Assembly: GCA_946636615.1 (NCBI GenBank)
Contig: CAMPBE010000005.1
Coordinates: forward strand, 1 to 61,447
Reading direction: 5' to 3'
Source: an uncultured bacterium
GTDB taxonomy: Bacteria; Cyanobacteriota; Vampirovibrionia; Gastranaerophilales; Gastranaerophilaceae
Length of the DNA: 61,447 bases
Shown: positions 27,626 through 39,460 of the stretch, piece by piece
Position numbering within the stretch: the stretch's first letter is position 1
How the letters are laid out: each line of letters starts with the position of its first letter
Translations under genes and position numbers: made by a program
Notes under the pieces: generated by a model
The model's database searches: none
What the model was told of the DNA's origin: nothing
Seen by the model: only the letters and a program-made list of their open reading frames with translations

Positions 27626-27654
27626 TTGATGTTTTTTTATAAATAGTGTATTAT
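27626..27654 (+). promoter_or_regulatory. Promoter of the four-winged-helix regulator
   Basis: TTGATG (27626-27631), a 17-base spacer and TATTAT (27649-27654). The start would be near 27661, giving a short leader with AGAGGTATG before the ATG at 27676. Confidence 0.65.
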
Positions 27655-27675
27655 TAGCAAGAGGTATGTGTGTAA

Positions 27676-28803
27676 ATGAAATATGTAACCAAATCTAGTC
27701 TTAGTCAAATAGAAATTGAAGATATAAACAACAATTTGCCTGATTTAAAAAACATTAAAGAATCTAAAGCAGTAGCTATTGGCAAATGGTTGACTAATGT
27801 AATAGACAACAACAAGAGAATAAAACCTAATTCATTGCTTCCATCAAAACCCGATTTGGCATACATGTTTGGAGTCAGTATTGGCACTATTCAAAATGCT
27901 CTCAGATACATTGAAGATTTGGGCTATGTAGAATCAAAACAATGCATAGGCACAGTTGTAAGAGACAAAAACAACTCGGAACAAATGCGCAAATTGACCT
28001 CTAAAAGAGAATTAGCAGTAAACTCCATCAAAAAATATATAAAAGACAAAGCATATATGGTTGGAGATGTGCTTCCGTCTACAAGAAATATATCAGCTTC
28101 AATTCAATGTTCAACAAATACAACCAGATTAGCAATGGAGACTCTCTCATCATACGGAATATTGGAACATAAATTTAAAAATTCAGATGAAGTAGGATGG
28201 GTCGTAAAGTCATTGGATTTTAAAATTGAAGAATTTGAAAATGAGAATAATACTCTTGTAAAAAAAGTTGAAAGCGATTTAAAATCTTATATTACAAGTA
28301 ATTTAAAAACAGGTGACAGAATACCTGCACATGCAACATTATCCGAAAAATTATCAGTAAGTATAAAAACTATTCACGATGCTTTGAAAACTCTTATTGA
28401 TGATGGTATCTTACTTGCTCGCAGAGGAAGATACGGCACTACTGTTTTAAAAATGCCAAACGATAACAGCATTGCGCAAAAAAAAGAAACATCAATATTT
28501 GCATCAGCACCTGAAACAGCTTTCTATTACTATGAAAGAACTCAAAACAACATAAAGAAAATGATTGCTGAAAACTATCAAATAGGTGAAAAATTACCAT
28601 CTATTATGGAACTCTCAAAACAAATGGATTTGAGCCCGAATACAATCAGAAAAGCTTTTCATAACCTTGCAAAAGAAGGTTATTTGGCTTTTTCAAGAGG
28701 TCGTTACGGCGGAACTTTTGTAATAGATATTCCGGAAACCGAAGAAGAAACCTATAAATGGCTTGCAGTAAATCCAAAATATGCAGAAGTTTATAAAAAC
28801 TAA
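27676..28803 (+). CDS. Regulator with four tandem GntR-type winged helices
   Basis: A 375-residue protein made almost entirely of repeated GntR-like winged-helix DNA-binding units, at about residues 33-97, 112-178, 195-260 and 286-352. Each has the GntR hallmark: LPS/P.. before the helix-turn-helix, then a pattern such as LS.S..TI..AL..L...G, then a wing. Wings of units 3 and 4 share RGRYG. There is no effector-binding or aminotransferase-like domain. GntR proteins normally carry one winged helix. It may bind long or multiple operator sites, or bridge DNA. It lies directly upstream of rbfA-truB with its own promoter. Target genes are not evident. Confidence 0.8.
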   Translation: MKYVTKSSLSQIEIEDINNNLPDLKNIKESKAVAIGKWLTNVIDNNKRIKPNSLLPSKPDLAYMFGVSIGTIQNALRYIEDLGYVESKQCIGTVVRDKNNSEQMRKLTSKRELAVNSIKKYIKDKAYMVGDVLPSTRNISASIQCSTNTTRLAMETLSSYGILEHKFKNSDEVGWVVKSLDFKIEEFENENNTLVKKVESDLKSYITSNLKTGDRIPAHATLSEKLSVSIKTIHDALKTLIDDGILLARRGRYGTTVLKMPNDNSIAQKKETSIFASAPETAFYYYERTQNNIKKMIAENYQIGEKLPSIMELSKQMDLSPNTIRKAFHNLAKEGYLAFSRGRYGGTFVIDIPETEEETYKWLAVNPKYAEVYKN

Positions 28804-28811
28804 ATTTTTCA

Positions 28812-28820
28812 TGTTATAAT
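28812..28820 (+). promoter_or_regulatory. Extended -10 promoter of rbfA-truB
   Basis: TG, one base, then TATAAT (28812-28820) just after the regulator's stop, giving a start near 28827 and a leader with AAGGAGAAAA before the rbfA ATG. No good -35 is seen, consistent with an extended -10. Confidence 0.5.
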
Positions 28821-28841
28821 TTAATTATCAAGGAGAAAATT

Positions 28842-29186
28842 ATGACATTAAGAAATGAGCGTGTTAGAAAAGAACTTATGAGAGATATCTCTGAAATTTT
28901 GCGAAAAGAAATCAGAGGTCTTGCAGGTGTTGTCTCTATTTTGGATGTAGAAGTCTCACACGACAATTCTTTTGCAAAAGTAATTTATAGTGTATTAGGT
29001 TCTCCAGAACAAATAGAAAAAACCAAAGAAATTATTGAAAAAAGCACCCCAAAAATTCGTTTTGAAGTCGGAAAACAAATTCGTTTAAGACTCACTCCGG
29101 AATTAAAATTTGTTTATACCGATTCTCTTGAAAAAGGTTCCAGAGTAAGTGAATTAATAGACAAAATCTCACGTGGAGAAATTTAG
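28842..29186 (+). CDS. rbfA: Ribosome-binding factor A
   Basis: The 114-residue KH-like 30S maturation factor has the typical start (RNERVRKELMRDISEIL), VSILDVEVSHDNSFAKV and the C-terminal RLTPELKFVYTDSLEKGSRVSELI. SD AAGGAGAAAA. It overlaps truB by one base (TAGTG), the usual rbfA-truB coupling. infB and nusA are not upstream here. Confidence 0.95.
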   Translation: MTLRNERVRKELMRDISEILRKEIRGLAGVVSILDVEVSHDNSFAKVIYSVLGSPEQIEKTKEIIEKSTPKIRFEVGKQIRLRLTPELKFVYTDSLEKGSRVSELIDKISRGEI

Positions 29187-30037
29187 TGCTTTTTGGTGTT
29201 TTAAACATATACAAACCGATTGGAATGACATCTCACGATGTTGTTGCAGCTTTGCGTAAAAAAACAGGCATAAAGCAAATTGGACATACAGGTACACTTG
29301 ACCCTTTTGCAGAAGGGGTTTTGCCTGTTTGTGTAGGAAAAGCTACAAGGCTTATTGAATATTTTGCAGATGACAAAGAATATTTGGCAACAGTTCAATT
29401 CGGAAATGCAACAACAACATATGATATTGAGGGCGAAATTACATTTGCATCAAAAAATAAAGTAAATGAACAAGATATTTTACAAGCCTTAAAAAACTTC
29501 GAAGGCGAAATAGAACAATTGCCGCCGATATATTCAGCAATAAAAGTTAAAGGCAAAAAATTGTACGAATACGCACGAAAAGGCGAAGACGTAAAAATTG
29601 AACCGAGAAAAATTTTTATTGAAAAAATAGAGCTGAAAAATTTTAATTATGAAACGCAACAGGCAGAAATATTAATAAAATGTTCAAAAGGCACATACAT
29701 TCGCTCTATCGCTAACGATTTAGGGAAAAACTTGAATGTTGGCGGACATCTAACCAAACTTATTCGAACGCAAGCAGGAAAATGTCGTATAGAAGATGCA
29801 ATTAGCCTCGATAATATTATTTTAGAAAAAGATATACTAAACCCACTTGAAATGATTAATTTACCAATAATTAACGTACTTGAAGAAGATTTAATAAACA
29901 TAAAAAACGGTGTTGAAATAAAAACTTCGAAAAAAGATATGTCATCTCTTGTGATTTTGGTATATAATAATGTAGAAATCTGTGCGGTTGGTTATGCAGA
30001 TTCAGGTATAGTTAAGTTAAAGAAAGTGTTTTTATAG
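29186..30037 (+). CDS. truB: tRNA pseudouridine(55) synthase
   Basis: The 283-residue enzyme forms pseudouridine 55 in the T-loop of tRNAs. It starts with GTG at 29186 inside the rbfA stop (TAGTG). Motifs: NIYKPIGMTSHDVV, the catalytic HTGTLDPFAEGVLPV segment with Asp, LPPIYSAIKVKGKKLYEYAR and CSKGTYIRSIANDLG. Length is normal. It is followed immediately by the DUF2993 gene. Confidence 0.96.
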   Translation: MLFGVLNIYKPIGMTSHDVVAALRKKTGIKQIGHTGTLDPFAEGVLPVCVGKATRLIEYFADDKEYLATVQFGNATTTYDIEGEITFASKNKVNEQDILQALKNFEGEIEQLPPIYSAIKVKGKKLYEYARKGEDVKIEPRKIFIEKIELKNFNYETQQAEILIKCSKGTYIRSIANDLGKNLNVGGHLTKLIRTQAGKCRIEDAISLDNIILEKDILNPLEMINLPIINVLEEDLINIKNGVEIKTSKKDMSSLVILVYNNVEICAVGYADSGIVKLKKVFL

Positions 30038-30892
30038 ATGAAAAAGATTATTTTAGTACTTGGATTAATATTTTTTGGAACAACAGCTTTTGGCGCATGT
30101 GATGATTTACAGTGCGCTGAGCCTTACGATTTGACATCTTCAACATCACAATTTTTTAGCAGAATAACAGGACAGAGATTGTTATCCGAAAAAATTGGAG
30201 AAAGAATACTAAAAAAAACAATTCAAAAAAATATTACAAAAGGTCAAGTAAAAGCTGATATTTCTTCATATAGCACAAAGGATTTAAAAGCAGGAAGATT
30301 TAAATCGGCAACAATTACAGGTAAAAATATAAGTATTCAAGGAATTGATATTTCTTATTTTCAGGCAAGAACTCTTTGTAATTTTAATTACATTACGGAA
30401 GGTAAAAACGGCGAAGTTGTAATAAAAGAGAATATGCCGCTTGAAATAAAAATTGTAATGACAGAAGACGATATAAACAATACAATGGATTCTTCCGATT
30501 ATAAAAGACTTATAAACAGTATAAACAGTATAGGCGGCAATTTTAACATTTTCAACATAGAATCCGCAGATGTAAAAATTAAAGACAATAAATTACATTA
30601 TATCGTAAAATATTCCATTCCGTTTGTAAGAAAAACAAAAGAAGTTTCATTGAGCGCAGATTTACGAGTTCAAAACGGTCAAATAAAACTTGCTAACACA
30701 ACATTGGATAACAAATCATTTTCTTTGGATGTAGATAGATTTTCAAAAATCCTAAACTATATCAACCCTCTTGAGTTTACGACAAAAATACTTGAAAATA
30801 GAGATGCTAAATTTAATATTCAACATATAGATATTGTCGATAATCAGGTAATAGTTGAAGGCAGAGTTACTATACTTAAAGATAAGGAATAA
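30038..30892 (+). CDS. DUF2993 (LmeA-like) exported protein
   Basis: The 284-residue protein has a signal peptide (about 20 residues). After it comes a DUF2993-like region: RLLSEKIGERILKKTIQKNITKGQVKADISSYS then GRFKSATITGKNISIQGIDISYFQARTLCNF and a C-terminal IVEGRVTI-like strand. DUF2993 proteins are common in cyanobacteria and some actinobacteria (LmeA), and bind lipids in the cell envelope. It follows truB without a gap and is spaced 3 bases from the GerMN gene, so it is part of the same operon. Confidence 0.8.
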   Translation: MKKIILVLGLIFFGTTAFGACDDLQCAEPYDLTSSTSQFFSRITGQRLLSEKIGERILKKTIQKNITKGQVKADISSYSTKDLKAGRFKSATITGKNISIQGIDISYFQARTLCNFNYITEGKNGEVVIKENMPLEIKIVMTEDDINNTMDSSDYKRLINSINSIGGNFNIFNIESADVKIKDNKLHYIVKYSIPFVRKTKEVSLSADLRVQNGQIKLANTTLDNKSFSLDVDRFSKILNYINPLEFTTKILENRDAKFNIQHIDIVDNQVIVEGRVTILKDKE

Positions 30893-30895
30893 TTT

Positions 30896-31504
30896 ATGCG
30901 TAAACAAAATGAACGTAGATTTTTCGGTATAACAATAATTTTAATAGTCATTGGATTTTGTTTTATGGGGTTGTCAAAATACTATAATAAAACAACCACT
31001 ATATCAGGTGATTTGTTGGATAATCCGACAGTAAGCGTTCCTCAGGAAGAAGAACAAAAAGCCGAACCTAAAAAAGAAAAAGTATATGTAAATGTATTCT
31101 TTATTGGTCAAAATGCAAACAAAGAAGAAGTATACAAAGCGGTAAACAGAGAATATGACGAAACAATAGACGGCACAAAAATCAAATTTGCAATAAATTC
31201 ATTAATCCAAGGTCCAAAATCTGAAGAAAAAGCAAAAGGGGTTTACACAGAGATTCCAACAACGACAAGAGTCATATCTATTAATGAAACATCGGCTGAA
31301 GTTATAATTAACCTCAATTCCGCATTTGAACAAGGCGGAGGAACTGAAAGTTTATACAAAAGATTATATCAATTAATAAAAACTGCAAAACGTAACACCA
31401 ACAAACCTGTTTATCTTTATATTGACGGTGCGAAAGCAGAAGTTATCGGTGGCGAAGGTATTATGATTACACAGCCCTTAAATGACAATTCTCTGGACGG
31501 CTAG
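30896..31504 (+). CDS. GerMN-domain membrane-anchored protein
   Basis: A 202-residue protein with an N-terminal TM anchor (about 10-28), an acidic/Pro linker, and a GerMN domain at about 60-195: VNVFFIGQN, then INSLIQGPKSEEKAKGVYTEIP, then the DLNSAFEQGGG-like turn (INLNSAFEQGGGTE) and the NKPVYLYIDG strand. GerMN domains are found in spore germination proteins and in many envelope proteins of non-spore-formers; their ligand is unclear. Confidence 0.85.
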   Translation: MRKQNERRFFGITIILIVIGFCFMGLSKYYNKTTTISGDLLDNPTVSVPQEEEQKAEPKKEKVYVNVFFIGQNANKEEVYKAVNREYDETIDGTKIKFAINSLIQGPKSEEKAKGVYTEIPTTTRVISINETSAEVIINLNSAFEQGGGTESLYKRLYQLIKTAKRNTNKPVYLYIDGAKAEVIGGEGIMITQPLNDNSLDG

Positions 31505-31771
31505 ATGGAAAAAGATATTAATTATTACTTAAACTTGGAATGGACATTAATTGAGGGAGAAGATTTGGATTTTGAGGGAAATCCTTACCATTATGTCGAA
31601 ATAAAAGAAATTCCGAGTTTTGTTTTTTGCGCAAAAACCAAAGAGAAAGCATTATCAGGCTACAAAGAGCAATTAAAATGGACATTACAAATAATGCTGG
31701 AATCCGGCGACAAAATAATTGAACCCGGTGAAGAAGATAATGAACCCGATTGGGAAAGTTTATGCCCATAG
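31505..31771 (+). CDS. HicB-like protein without an adjacent HicA
   Basis: An 88-residue protein with a HicB-like fold: YYLNLEWTLIEG, then YHYVEIKEIPSFVFCAKTKEKALSGYKEQLKWTLQIML, then an acidic tail. HicB antitoxins neutralise HicA RNase toxins. No HicA-like ORF is adjacent, so this may be a solitary domain used for another purpose. The start abuts the GerMN stop. Confidence 0.6.
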   Translation: MEKDINYYLNLEWTLIEGEDLDFEGNPYHYVEIKEIPSFVFCAKTKEKALSGYKEQLKWTLQIMLESGDKIIEPGEEDNEPDWESLCP

Positions 31772-31824
31772 ATTCAAAAGATAAAATAAAATATCGAAAC
31801 TTAATATTAAAGCTCGAAAAATAA
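31762..31824 (+). CDS. Possible 20-residue peptide overlapping the hicB-like end
   Basis: An ATG inside the last codons of the HicB-like gene opens a 20-codon frame ending TAA at 31824, with the highly charged product MPIDSKDKIKYRNLILKLEK. There is GGGAAAG upstream at reasonable spacing. The short length makes chance likely; it could also be a remnant of a partner protein. Confidence 0.2.
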   Translation: MPIDSKDKIKYRNLILKLEK

Positions 31825-31827
31825 CGC

Positions 31828-32573
31828 TTATTTTACATAATAACTTGCATTAACGTTTGCATAAATTTTAACAACACCCTGCTCTATTGTTGTCTGAGGA
31901 GCTGCTTCAGCTGCGGCCGCACCATCTGCCATCATAAGATTTGATTTCAACATACGGTACTGCGGACGATATACATTATTCTCACTGCAGCTTACATCCA
32001 AAGTCTTTACACCCGAAATTGTTGTAGGAACAGTTTTTAGTGCAGCATTTGCTCTTTCTTTAGCTCTGTTTGCAGCTATTGTAATTAATTCATTGCATTT
32101 CGACTCATAACTTGAAACAGAAAAATTCAAACTATTAACATTTGTAGCACCCAACTCTATAGATTTATCAATCATTGAACCAACTTTATCTACATTTTTT
32201 GTGTGGACTATAACTGAATTTGAAACCTGATATTTATCTAGCGTTTTTTTATTTCCATTATAAGTATAAATAGGAGATGCACTAAAATTAGATGTTTTTA
32301 TGTAATCACCGTTAGAAGAATTTATCATAGATTTTAAAGTTGAAATTACTTTATCAGAAATTTCTTTATTTTGTAATGTCGCTTTTTGCATTGATTTATG
32401 ATCGCTCGTAATTACTGCGATAGAAACTTCGGCAATATCAGGAACAAGTTCTGCATTTGCAGATGTACTTATTGATATAAAACCTTTTTCTATACCATTA
32501 ACAGGAACATTTGCTTGAGTTGTCATACATCCTGCAACAGCAACTAATATTGCAGCAACAAAAAAACACTTCT

Positions 32574-32577
<4 letters not shown>
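31828..32577 (-). CDS. SIMPL-domain (DUF541) lipoprotein
   Basis: The 249-residue protein has a lipoprotein signal (LVAVAGC, Cys at about 17) and a SIMPL domain: ISTSANAELVPDIAEVSIAV, then YQVSNSVIVHTKNVDKVGSMIDKSIELGATNVNSLNFSVSS and KERANAALK. The family is periplasmic or outer-membrane, linked to oxidative stress in some species. A Pro/Ala/Met-rich segment near 215-235 precedes the last strand. It overlaps the preceding gene by ATGA. Confidence 0.85.
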
Positions 32578-35822
<3,245 letters not shown>

Positions 35823-35854
35823 TTTCACCTTAATTTTGAGATTCTTCGGCTTAT

Positions 35855-35906
35855 GTCATCCTGAGTAAAGCGAAGTATCTCAATTAATTACAAGCCTCAG
35901 AATGAC
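35855..35906. repeat. Complete copy of the 51-52 bp palindromic repeat
   Basis: Starts GTCATCCTGAG and ends CTCAGAATGAC, which are inverted repeats of each other with one mismatch. The interior contains GCGAAGTATCT. A further related bit, AGATTCTTCGGC, lies just to the left (35839-35850). The element sits in the gap between divergent speB and the 35976 gene and could affect their promoters. Confidence 0.65.
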
Positions 35907-35941
35907 AAATACTTCATAATATTTAATTCTATCAAAAATAC

Positions 35942-35969
35942 TTGCTTTTTTCAACATAAACATTAAAAT
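35942..35969 (+). promoter_or_regulatory. Leaderless-type promoter of the 35976 gene
   Basis: TTGCTT (35942-35947), a 16-base spacer and TAAAAT (35964-35969) end six bases before the ATG at 35976. No Shine-Dalgarno precedes the ATG, so transcription is predicted to start at the A of the start codon. Confidence 0.5.
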
Positions 35970-35975
35970 AGTTAT

Positions 35976-36539
35976 ATGAAAAAGTTTTTATTAATTTTGT
36001 CAATTTTATTTATCGGTTCTGCAGTTTTTGCTGAAGAAACTAATTATGAGCAAGTATACAGAGAACTTGAACCCGCAAATTTTTCATACGTTCATAACAT
36101 AGACCCCGGCGAAATTTACGACACAAAAGATACATCATGGTCGCCGTATCCTCTGTTCAGGCTCACTGCTCCGCTATACTTTAAGAAAACTACAATTGAA
36201 CCGGGTTATTATCTTTTAACACCAAGAGAACACAAAGGGAATTGGTATATTTTGTTCAAAGAAGCAGGCAGAGTAAAATATATTATTCCTGCATACAATA
36301 GAGAAATGGTGCCTATGGGTTTTTACGAAGATAATTTGCCTAAAGTAAAAATGACCCCGTCTCAAAAATTCCATGTAAAATTCTATGATTTTGTCGGGAA
36401 ACACGTAAAATCATCACAACGCAAACCTGCTCCAAACACATATCTTGAAGCTACTGATTTAGAGAACAACTTTATTTCAATAGTAATATATTGGGGTAAT
36501 TACAGATATTATATGATATTGCGAACAATACAATTATAA
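35976..36539 (+). CDS. Exported hypothetical protein
   Basis: A 187-residue protein with a signal peptide (about 19 residues ending AVFA). The mature part is rich in Tyr, Pro and aromatic residues with motifs such as PLFRLTAPLYFKK and GYYLLTPREHKGNWYILFKEAGRV, suggesting a beta-rich envelope protein. No family recognised. It overlaps the convergent glycosyltransferase by six bases. Confidence 0.65.
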   Translation: MKKFLLILSILFIGSAVFAEETNYEQVYRELEPANFSYVHNIDPGEIYDTKDTSWSPYPLFRLTAPLYFKKTTIEPGYYLLTPREHKGNWYILFKEAGRVKYIIPAYNREMVPMGFYEDNLPKVKMTPSQKFHVKFYDFVGKHVKSSQRKPAPNTYLEATDLENNFISIVIYWGNYRYYMILRTIQL

Positions 36540-37397
36540 TTTTTTCTTAATTTTGAAAAGTTTACCAAATATATTTATCACATAGATTTTTTCACAATCT
36601 GTTATAAATGAGTTTTTATATAAGATTTTGCGAATTTTATTAATGGGATTTTTGTGTGATTTAACCCATTTTTTATGAAAATTTCCCCATCTTTCTTTAA
36701 ATACACTCGTGTTTATAGCAATACATTCTTTTCTTTGTTCTGCACCAAAAGAGCAATTTCGTCTATGATATACATACAGATTGTCAATTAGTGCACACCT
36801 AAATCCTGCTTTTATTGCACGATAAGAAAAATCAACTTCTTCACAATAACCCTTGCCGTATACTACATCTAGCATACCTATTTTATCAATAACTTCTTTC
36901 CTTATACAAAAACAAAACCCCTCAGCTGAAGGAATTGTAGGGTATTGTGGTTTATTATTTTCAAAAATCTTATTATCTACTTCATTAAAAGACATATCTA
37001 ATGGTTTTGCAATATAATATCTGCAGCTATGTGATGCTATAGGACTTGCAACACCAATATTAGAATCACTTTCAAAACATTTAATAATTCTTTCACAAAA
37101 ATTTCGAGGAATCTCCGTGTCGCTGTTTAAAAGTACATAAATATCTGCATCAACACAACTCAACCCCTTATTACAAGATTGTACAAATCCTAAATTTTCT
37201 TCATTTCGAATTAATTTTAACCTGCCATTTGAAGCCCCTGCAACATCTCTTAAATATTTTGCGGTATCTTCTTTTGAACAATCATCCACTGCAACAACAG
37301 TGGTAATTTCAAAATCTGCATTTTGAAACACACTATCTATACATCGTCTTACGTCATCCAGAGCGTTATAAACCGGAATTATTATTGCAAATTTCAT
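36534..37397 (-). CDS. Family 2 glycosyltransferase
   Basis: A 287-residue GT-A fold enzyme. It starts FAIIIPVYNALDDVRRCIDSV, has VVAVDDCSKEDT, the NSDTEIP motif (DxD equivalent) near residue 95, and CEEVDFSYRAIKAG further on. The similarity is to rhamnosyl- or galactosyl-type transferases for polysaccharide. The acceptor is unknown. It overlaps the upstream 126-residue gene by one base, so the two form a unit. Confidence 0.88.
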   Translation of the reverse strand: MKFAIIIPVYNALDDVRRCIDSVFQNADFEITTVVAVDDCSKEDTAKYLRDVAGASNGRLKLIRNEENLGFVQSCNKGLSCVDADIYVLLNSDTEIPRNFCERIIKCFESDSNIGVASPIASHSCRYYIAKPLDMSFNEVDNKIFENNKPQYPTIPSAEGFCFCIRKEVIDKIGMLDVVYGKGYCEEVDFSYRAIKAGFRCALIDNLYVYHRRNCSFGAEQRKECIAINTSVFKERWGNFHKKWVKSHKNPINKIRKILYKNSFITDCEKIYVINIFGKLFKIKKKL

Positions 37398-37777
37398 TAT
37401 TCAGGATCTTCTTCTTCCAAATCTTCTTCTTTTTTAATACAATCCACAACCATCTTTGCCATTTCTTTAGCTATGATATGCTGAGTTGTAGCCGGACAAT
37501 TTTGAAGCATATTCATTGCAGTTCTTAATGTTGTATCAATATCATACCAACGACCTTTTCTATTGTCGTCTAAACCCAAGCCCACTGCATCAATAATATC
37601 TTCAACAGCTTCAAATTTTTCATCTTCAATATTGTGTTCGATGATAATTTTAATAAGATTAAGCGCTATCCTTATTTGAGTTTCATCATCAGTATGTTCA
37701 AGAGTGTGAACTGCTTGAGATAAAACGGGATCTTTGTCATACCAACGTCTTTGATGGTTAGTGTATTCTTCTTTCAT
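37397..37777 (-). CDS. Acidic protein with an internal duplication
   Basis: A 126-residue protein with two tandem copies of a roughly 45-residue helical unit, at about residues 10-55 and 75-118. Each starts with R-x-W-Y-D-x-D-x-x-L and then a helix ending in a Lys/Ile-rich stretch. The ends are strongly acidic. The family is unknown to me; paired helical units of this type often mediate protein binding. The start has AAGGAG upstream. It overlaps the glycosyltransferase start by one base. Confidence 0.65.
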   Translation of the reverse strand: MKEEYTNHQRRWYDKDPVLSQAVHTLEHTDDETQIRIALNLIKIIIEHNIEDEKFEAVEDIIDAVGLGLDDNRKGRWYDIDTTLRTAMNMLQNCPATTQHIIAKEMAKMVVDCIKKEEDLEEEDPE

Positions 37778-37845
37778 AATTAAACTCCTTATAAGTTTAT
37801 TATGATGATTTTATTTGAATCTGTCAACATGTAAATGTTTTCCGT

Positions 37846-38124
37846 CTAACCCTGTTTAAACATTACGCCTTTTGTACCCTTCGGATAACACCATCCCAAA
37901 GAAGAATCTTCACAAGCTATTCGGCATGCACCACATTCCAAACAATTTTCAAACTTAACAATTAATTTTTGTTTGTCATAATCCCATTCATATACATTTG
38001 CAGGACAAATAACTGTACAAATTTTAGATTGACATATTCTGCAGCATTCCTGAACCGGCAATAAGTGAGATTCACTATCCGGTGTATATTTAACTGTATA
38101 TAGTTTATTTTCTAAATCACTCAT
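37846..38124 (-). CDS. fixX: FixX-like ferredoxin
   Basis: A 92-residue ferredoxin-like protein: CCRICQSKICTVICPANVY, then CLECGACRIAC and GWCYPKG. It carries a 4Fe-4S site as in FixX, the small partner of FixC in electron transfer from EtfAB to quinone. It overlaps fixC by ATGA. Confidence 0.88.
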   Translation of the reverse strand: MSDLENKLYTVKYTPDSESHLLPVQECCRICQSKICTVICPANVYEWDYDKQKLIVKFENCLECGACRIACEDSSLGWCYPKGTKGVMFKQG

Positions 38125-39425
38125 TTAACAAGAATACTCCATAATAATTTAATTACAGCCCAAAAATCTTTAAACAAATCGGACAATTTTCTATCGGTAA
38201 AAATACTTTTAATAAACTTGTGGTATTTTTCTCGTTTTGGAATACTTTCTGTAGTTGAAAACATCTTAAAAAATTCGTTTATTTTCTTCGGATAATAACC
38301 TAAAAATTCTTTTTTCCTTTCGGATATACCACTCATTAAATCCTTATATGTCTTCAAATCATTTATAATAAATGTGTTTTCTAATTTTTCTGTATAATGC
38401 GAAAGTTCTGTTTCTGAAAAATCTTGCTTACCCAATGCAACTACAGCAGTTTCACCTGCCAACTTGCCTGAAATCATAGCCAGATTTGTACCTTCCCAAT
38501 GCATATTGTTTACAAACATTGCAGCATCACCGCATATCATTACACCATTATTAACAAGTTTTGGTATTTTTTTATATCCGCCTTCAGGGATAAGATGAGC
38601 AGAATATTCCAAAAGCTCACCATCTTTTAGCAATGGCGCAATTTGAGGGTGAGCTTTTAATTTATCTAAAAGTTCATATGGCCTTAGCCCTTTTTCAATT
38701 AAATCGCTCAATGCTACCCCAAGCCCTATACTTACTGAATTTTTGTTAGTATACATAAATCCAAGTCCCAAAATTCCAAGCATCGGACCACCAAAAATTT
38801 CATATATGCTACCATCAGAACTTTCTACGTTAAATCTTGAATTTATAACATCTTCAGGAAGTTTAATTACCTCTTTTACACTAAGTGCAACATCTTCAGG
38901 ATTAAGCTTACCACGCATGCCAATTTGTCTGGCTAAAAGAGAATTTACTCCATCAGCAAGAACCACTATATCAGCATAATAATCTTCAATTTCGGTTTTT
39001 ACACCTTTTACATAACCATTTTCAACAATTAAGTCCCTAACAACCATTTCTTCAACAAGCGTAACTCCTGCGTTAACAGCTTCTTGTGCCATCCATCGAT
39101 CAAATTTTCCTCTAATAACAGAATAACTGACATTTTCATCACTATTTTCTCTGTAAGAAATCACTGTTCCATCATTTTCCCCAAGAAGCACATATTTATG
39201 TTCTATAGTTTTTCTTTCAATGGGTGCAGTTTTTTCAAAATCAGGAAAGATTTCTCTTGTTGGTTGAGCATATATAGCACCTCCAAATACATTTTTGCTG
39301 CCGGGAAACTTTCCTCGCTCAATTAATACAACTTGTTTTCCGGCTCTTGCTATTGTAATTGCGCAAGCAATCCCTGCAGGTCCTGCACCAACAACTATTA
39401 CATCTGTTTTATTTTCCTCTGCCAT
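38121..39425 (-). CDS. fixC: FixC-type flavoprotein (ETF-quinone oxidoreductase)
   Basis: A 434-residue FAD protein: N-terminal dinucleotide fold VVVGAGPAGIACAITIARAG, then GGAIYAQPTREIFP, and the family's GDAAMFVNNMHWEGTNLAMISGKLAGE segment. FixC and FixX pass electrons between EtfAB (FixAB) and the quinone pool or a ferredoxin; FixAB is not in this window. Promoter TTTACA-17-TATAGT (39432-39460, minus) ends six bases before the ATG with no Shine-Dalgarno, a leaderless arrangement. Confidence 0.92.
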   Translation of the reverse strand: MAEENKTDVIVVGAGPAGIACAITIARAGKQVVLIERGKFPGSKNVFGGAIYAQPTREIFPDFEKTAPIERKTIEHKYVLLGENDGTVISYRENSDENVSYSVIRGKFDRWMAQEAVNAGVTLVEEMVVRDLIVENGYVKGVKTEIEDYYADIVVLADGVNSLLARQIGMRGKLNPEDVALSVKEVIKLPEDVINSRFNVESSDGSIYEIFGGPMLGILGLGFMYTNKNSVSIGLGVALSDLIEKGLRPYELLDKLKAHPQIAPLLKDGELLEYSAHLIPEGGYKKIPKLVNNGVMICGDAAMFVNNMHWEGTNLAMISGKLAGETAVVALGKQDFSETELSHYTEKLENTFIINDLKTYKDLMSGISERKKEFLGYYPKKINEFFKMFSTTESIPKREKYHKFIKSIFTDRKLSDLFKDFWAVIKLLWSILVK

Positions 39426-39431
39426 AATTTA

Positions 39432-39460
39432 ACTATACATCAAATTTTGTTCATTGTAAA
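39432..39460 (-). promoter_or_regulatory. Leaderless-type promoter of fixC
   Basis: On the minus strand TTTACA (39460-39455), a 17-base spacer and TATAGT (39437-39432), ending six bases before the fixC ATG. It runs right up to the divergent rsmD start codon. Confidence 0.6.
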
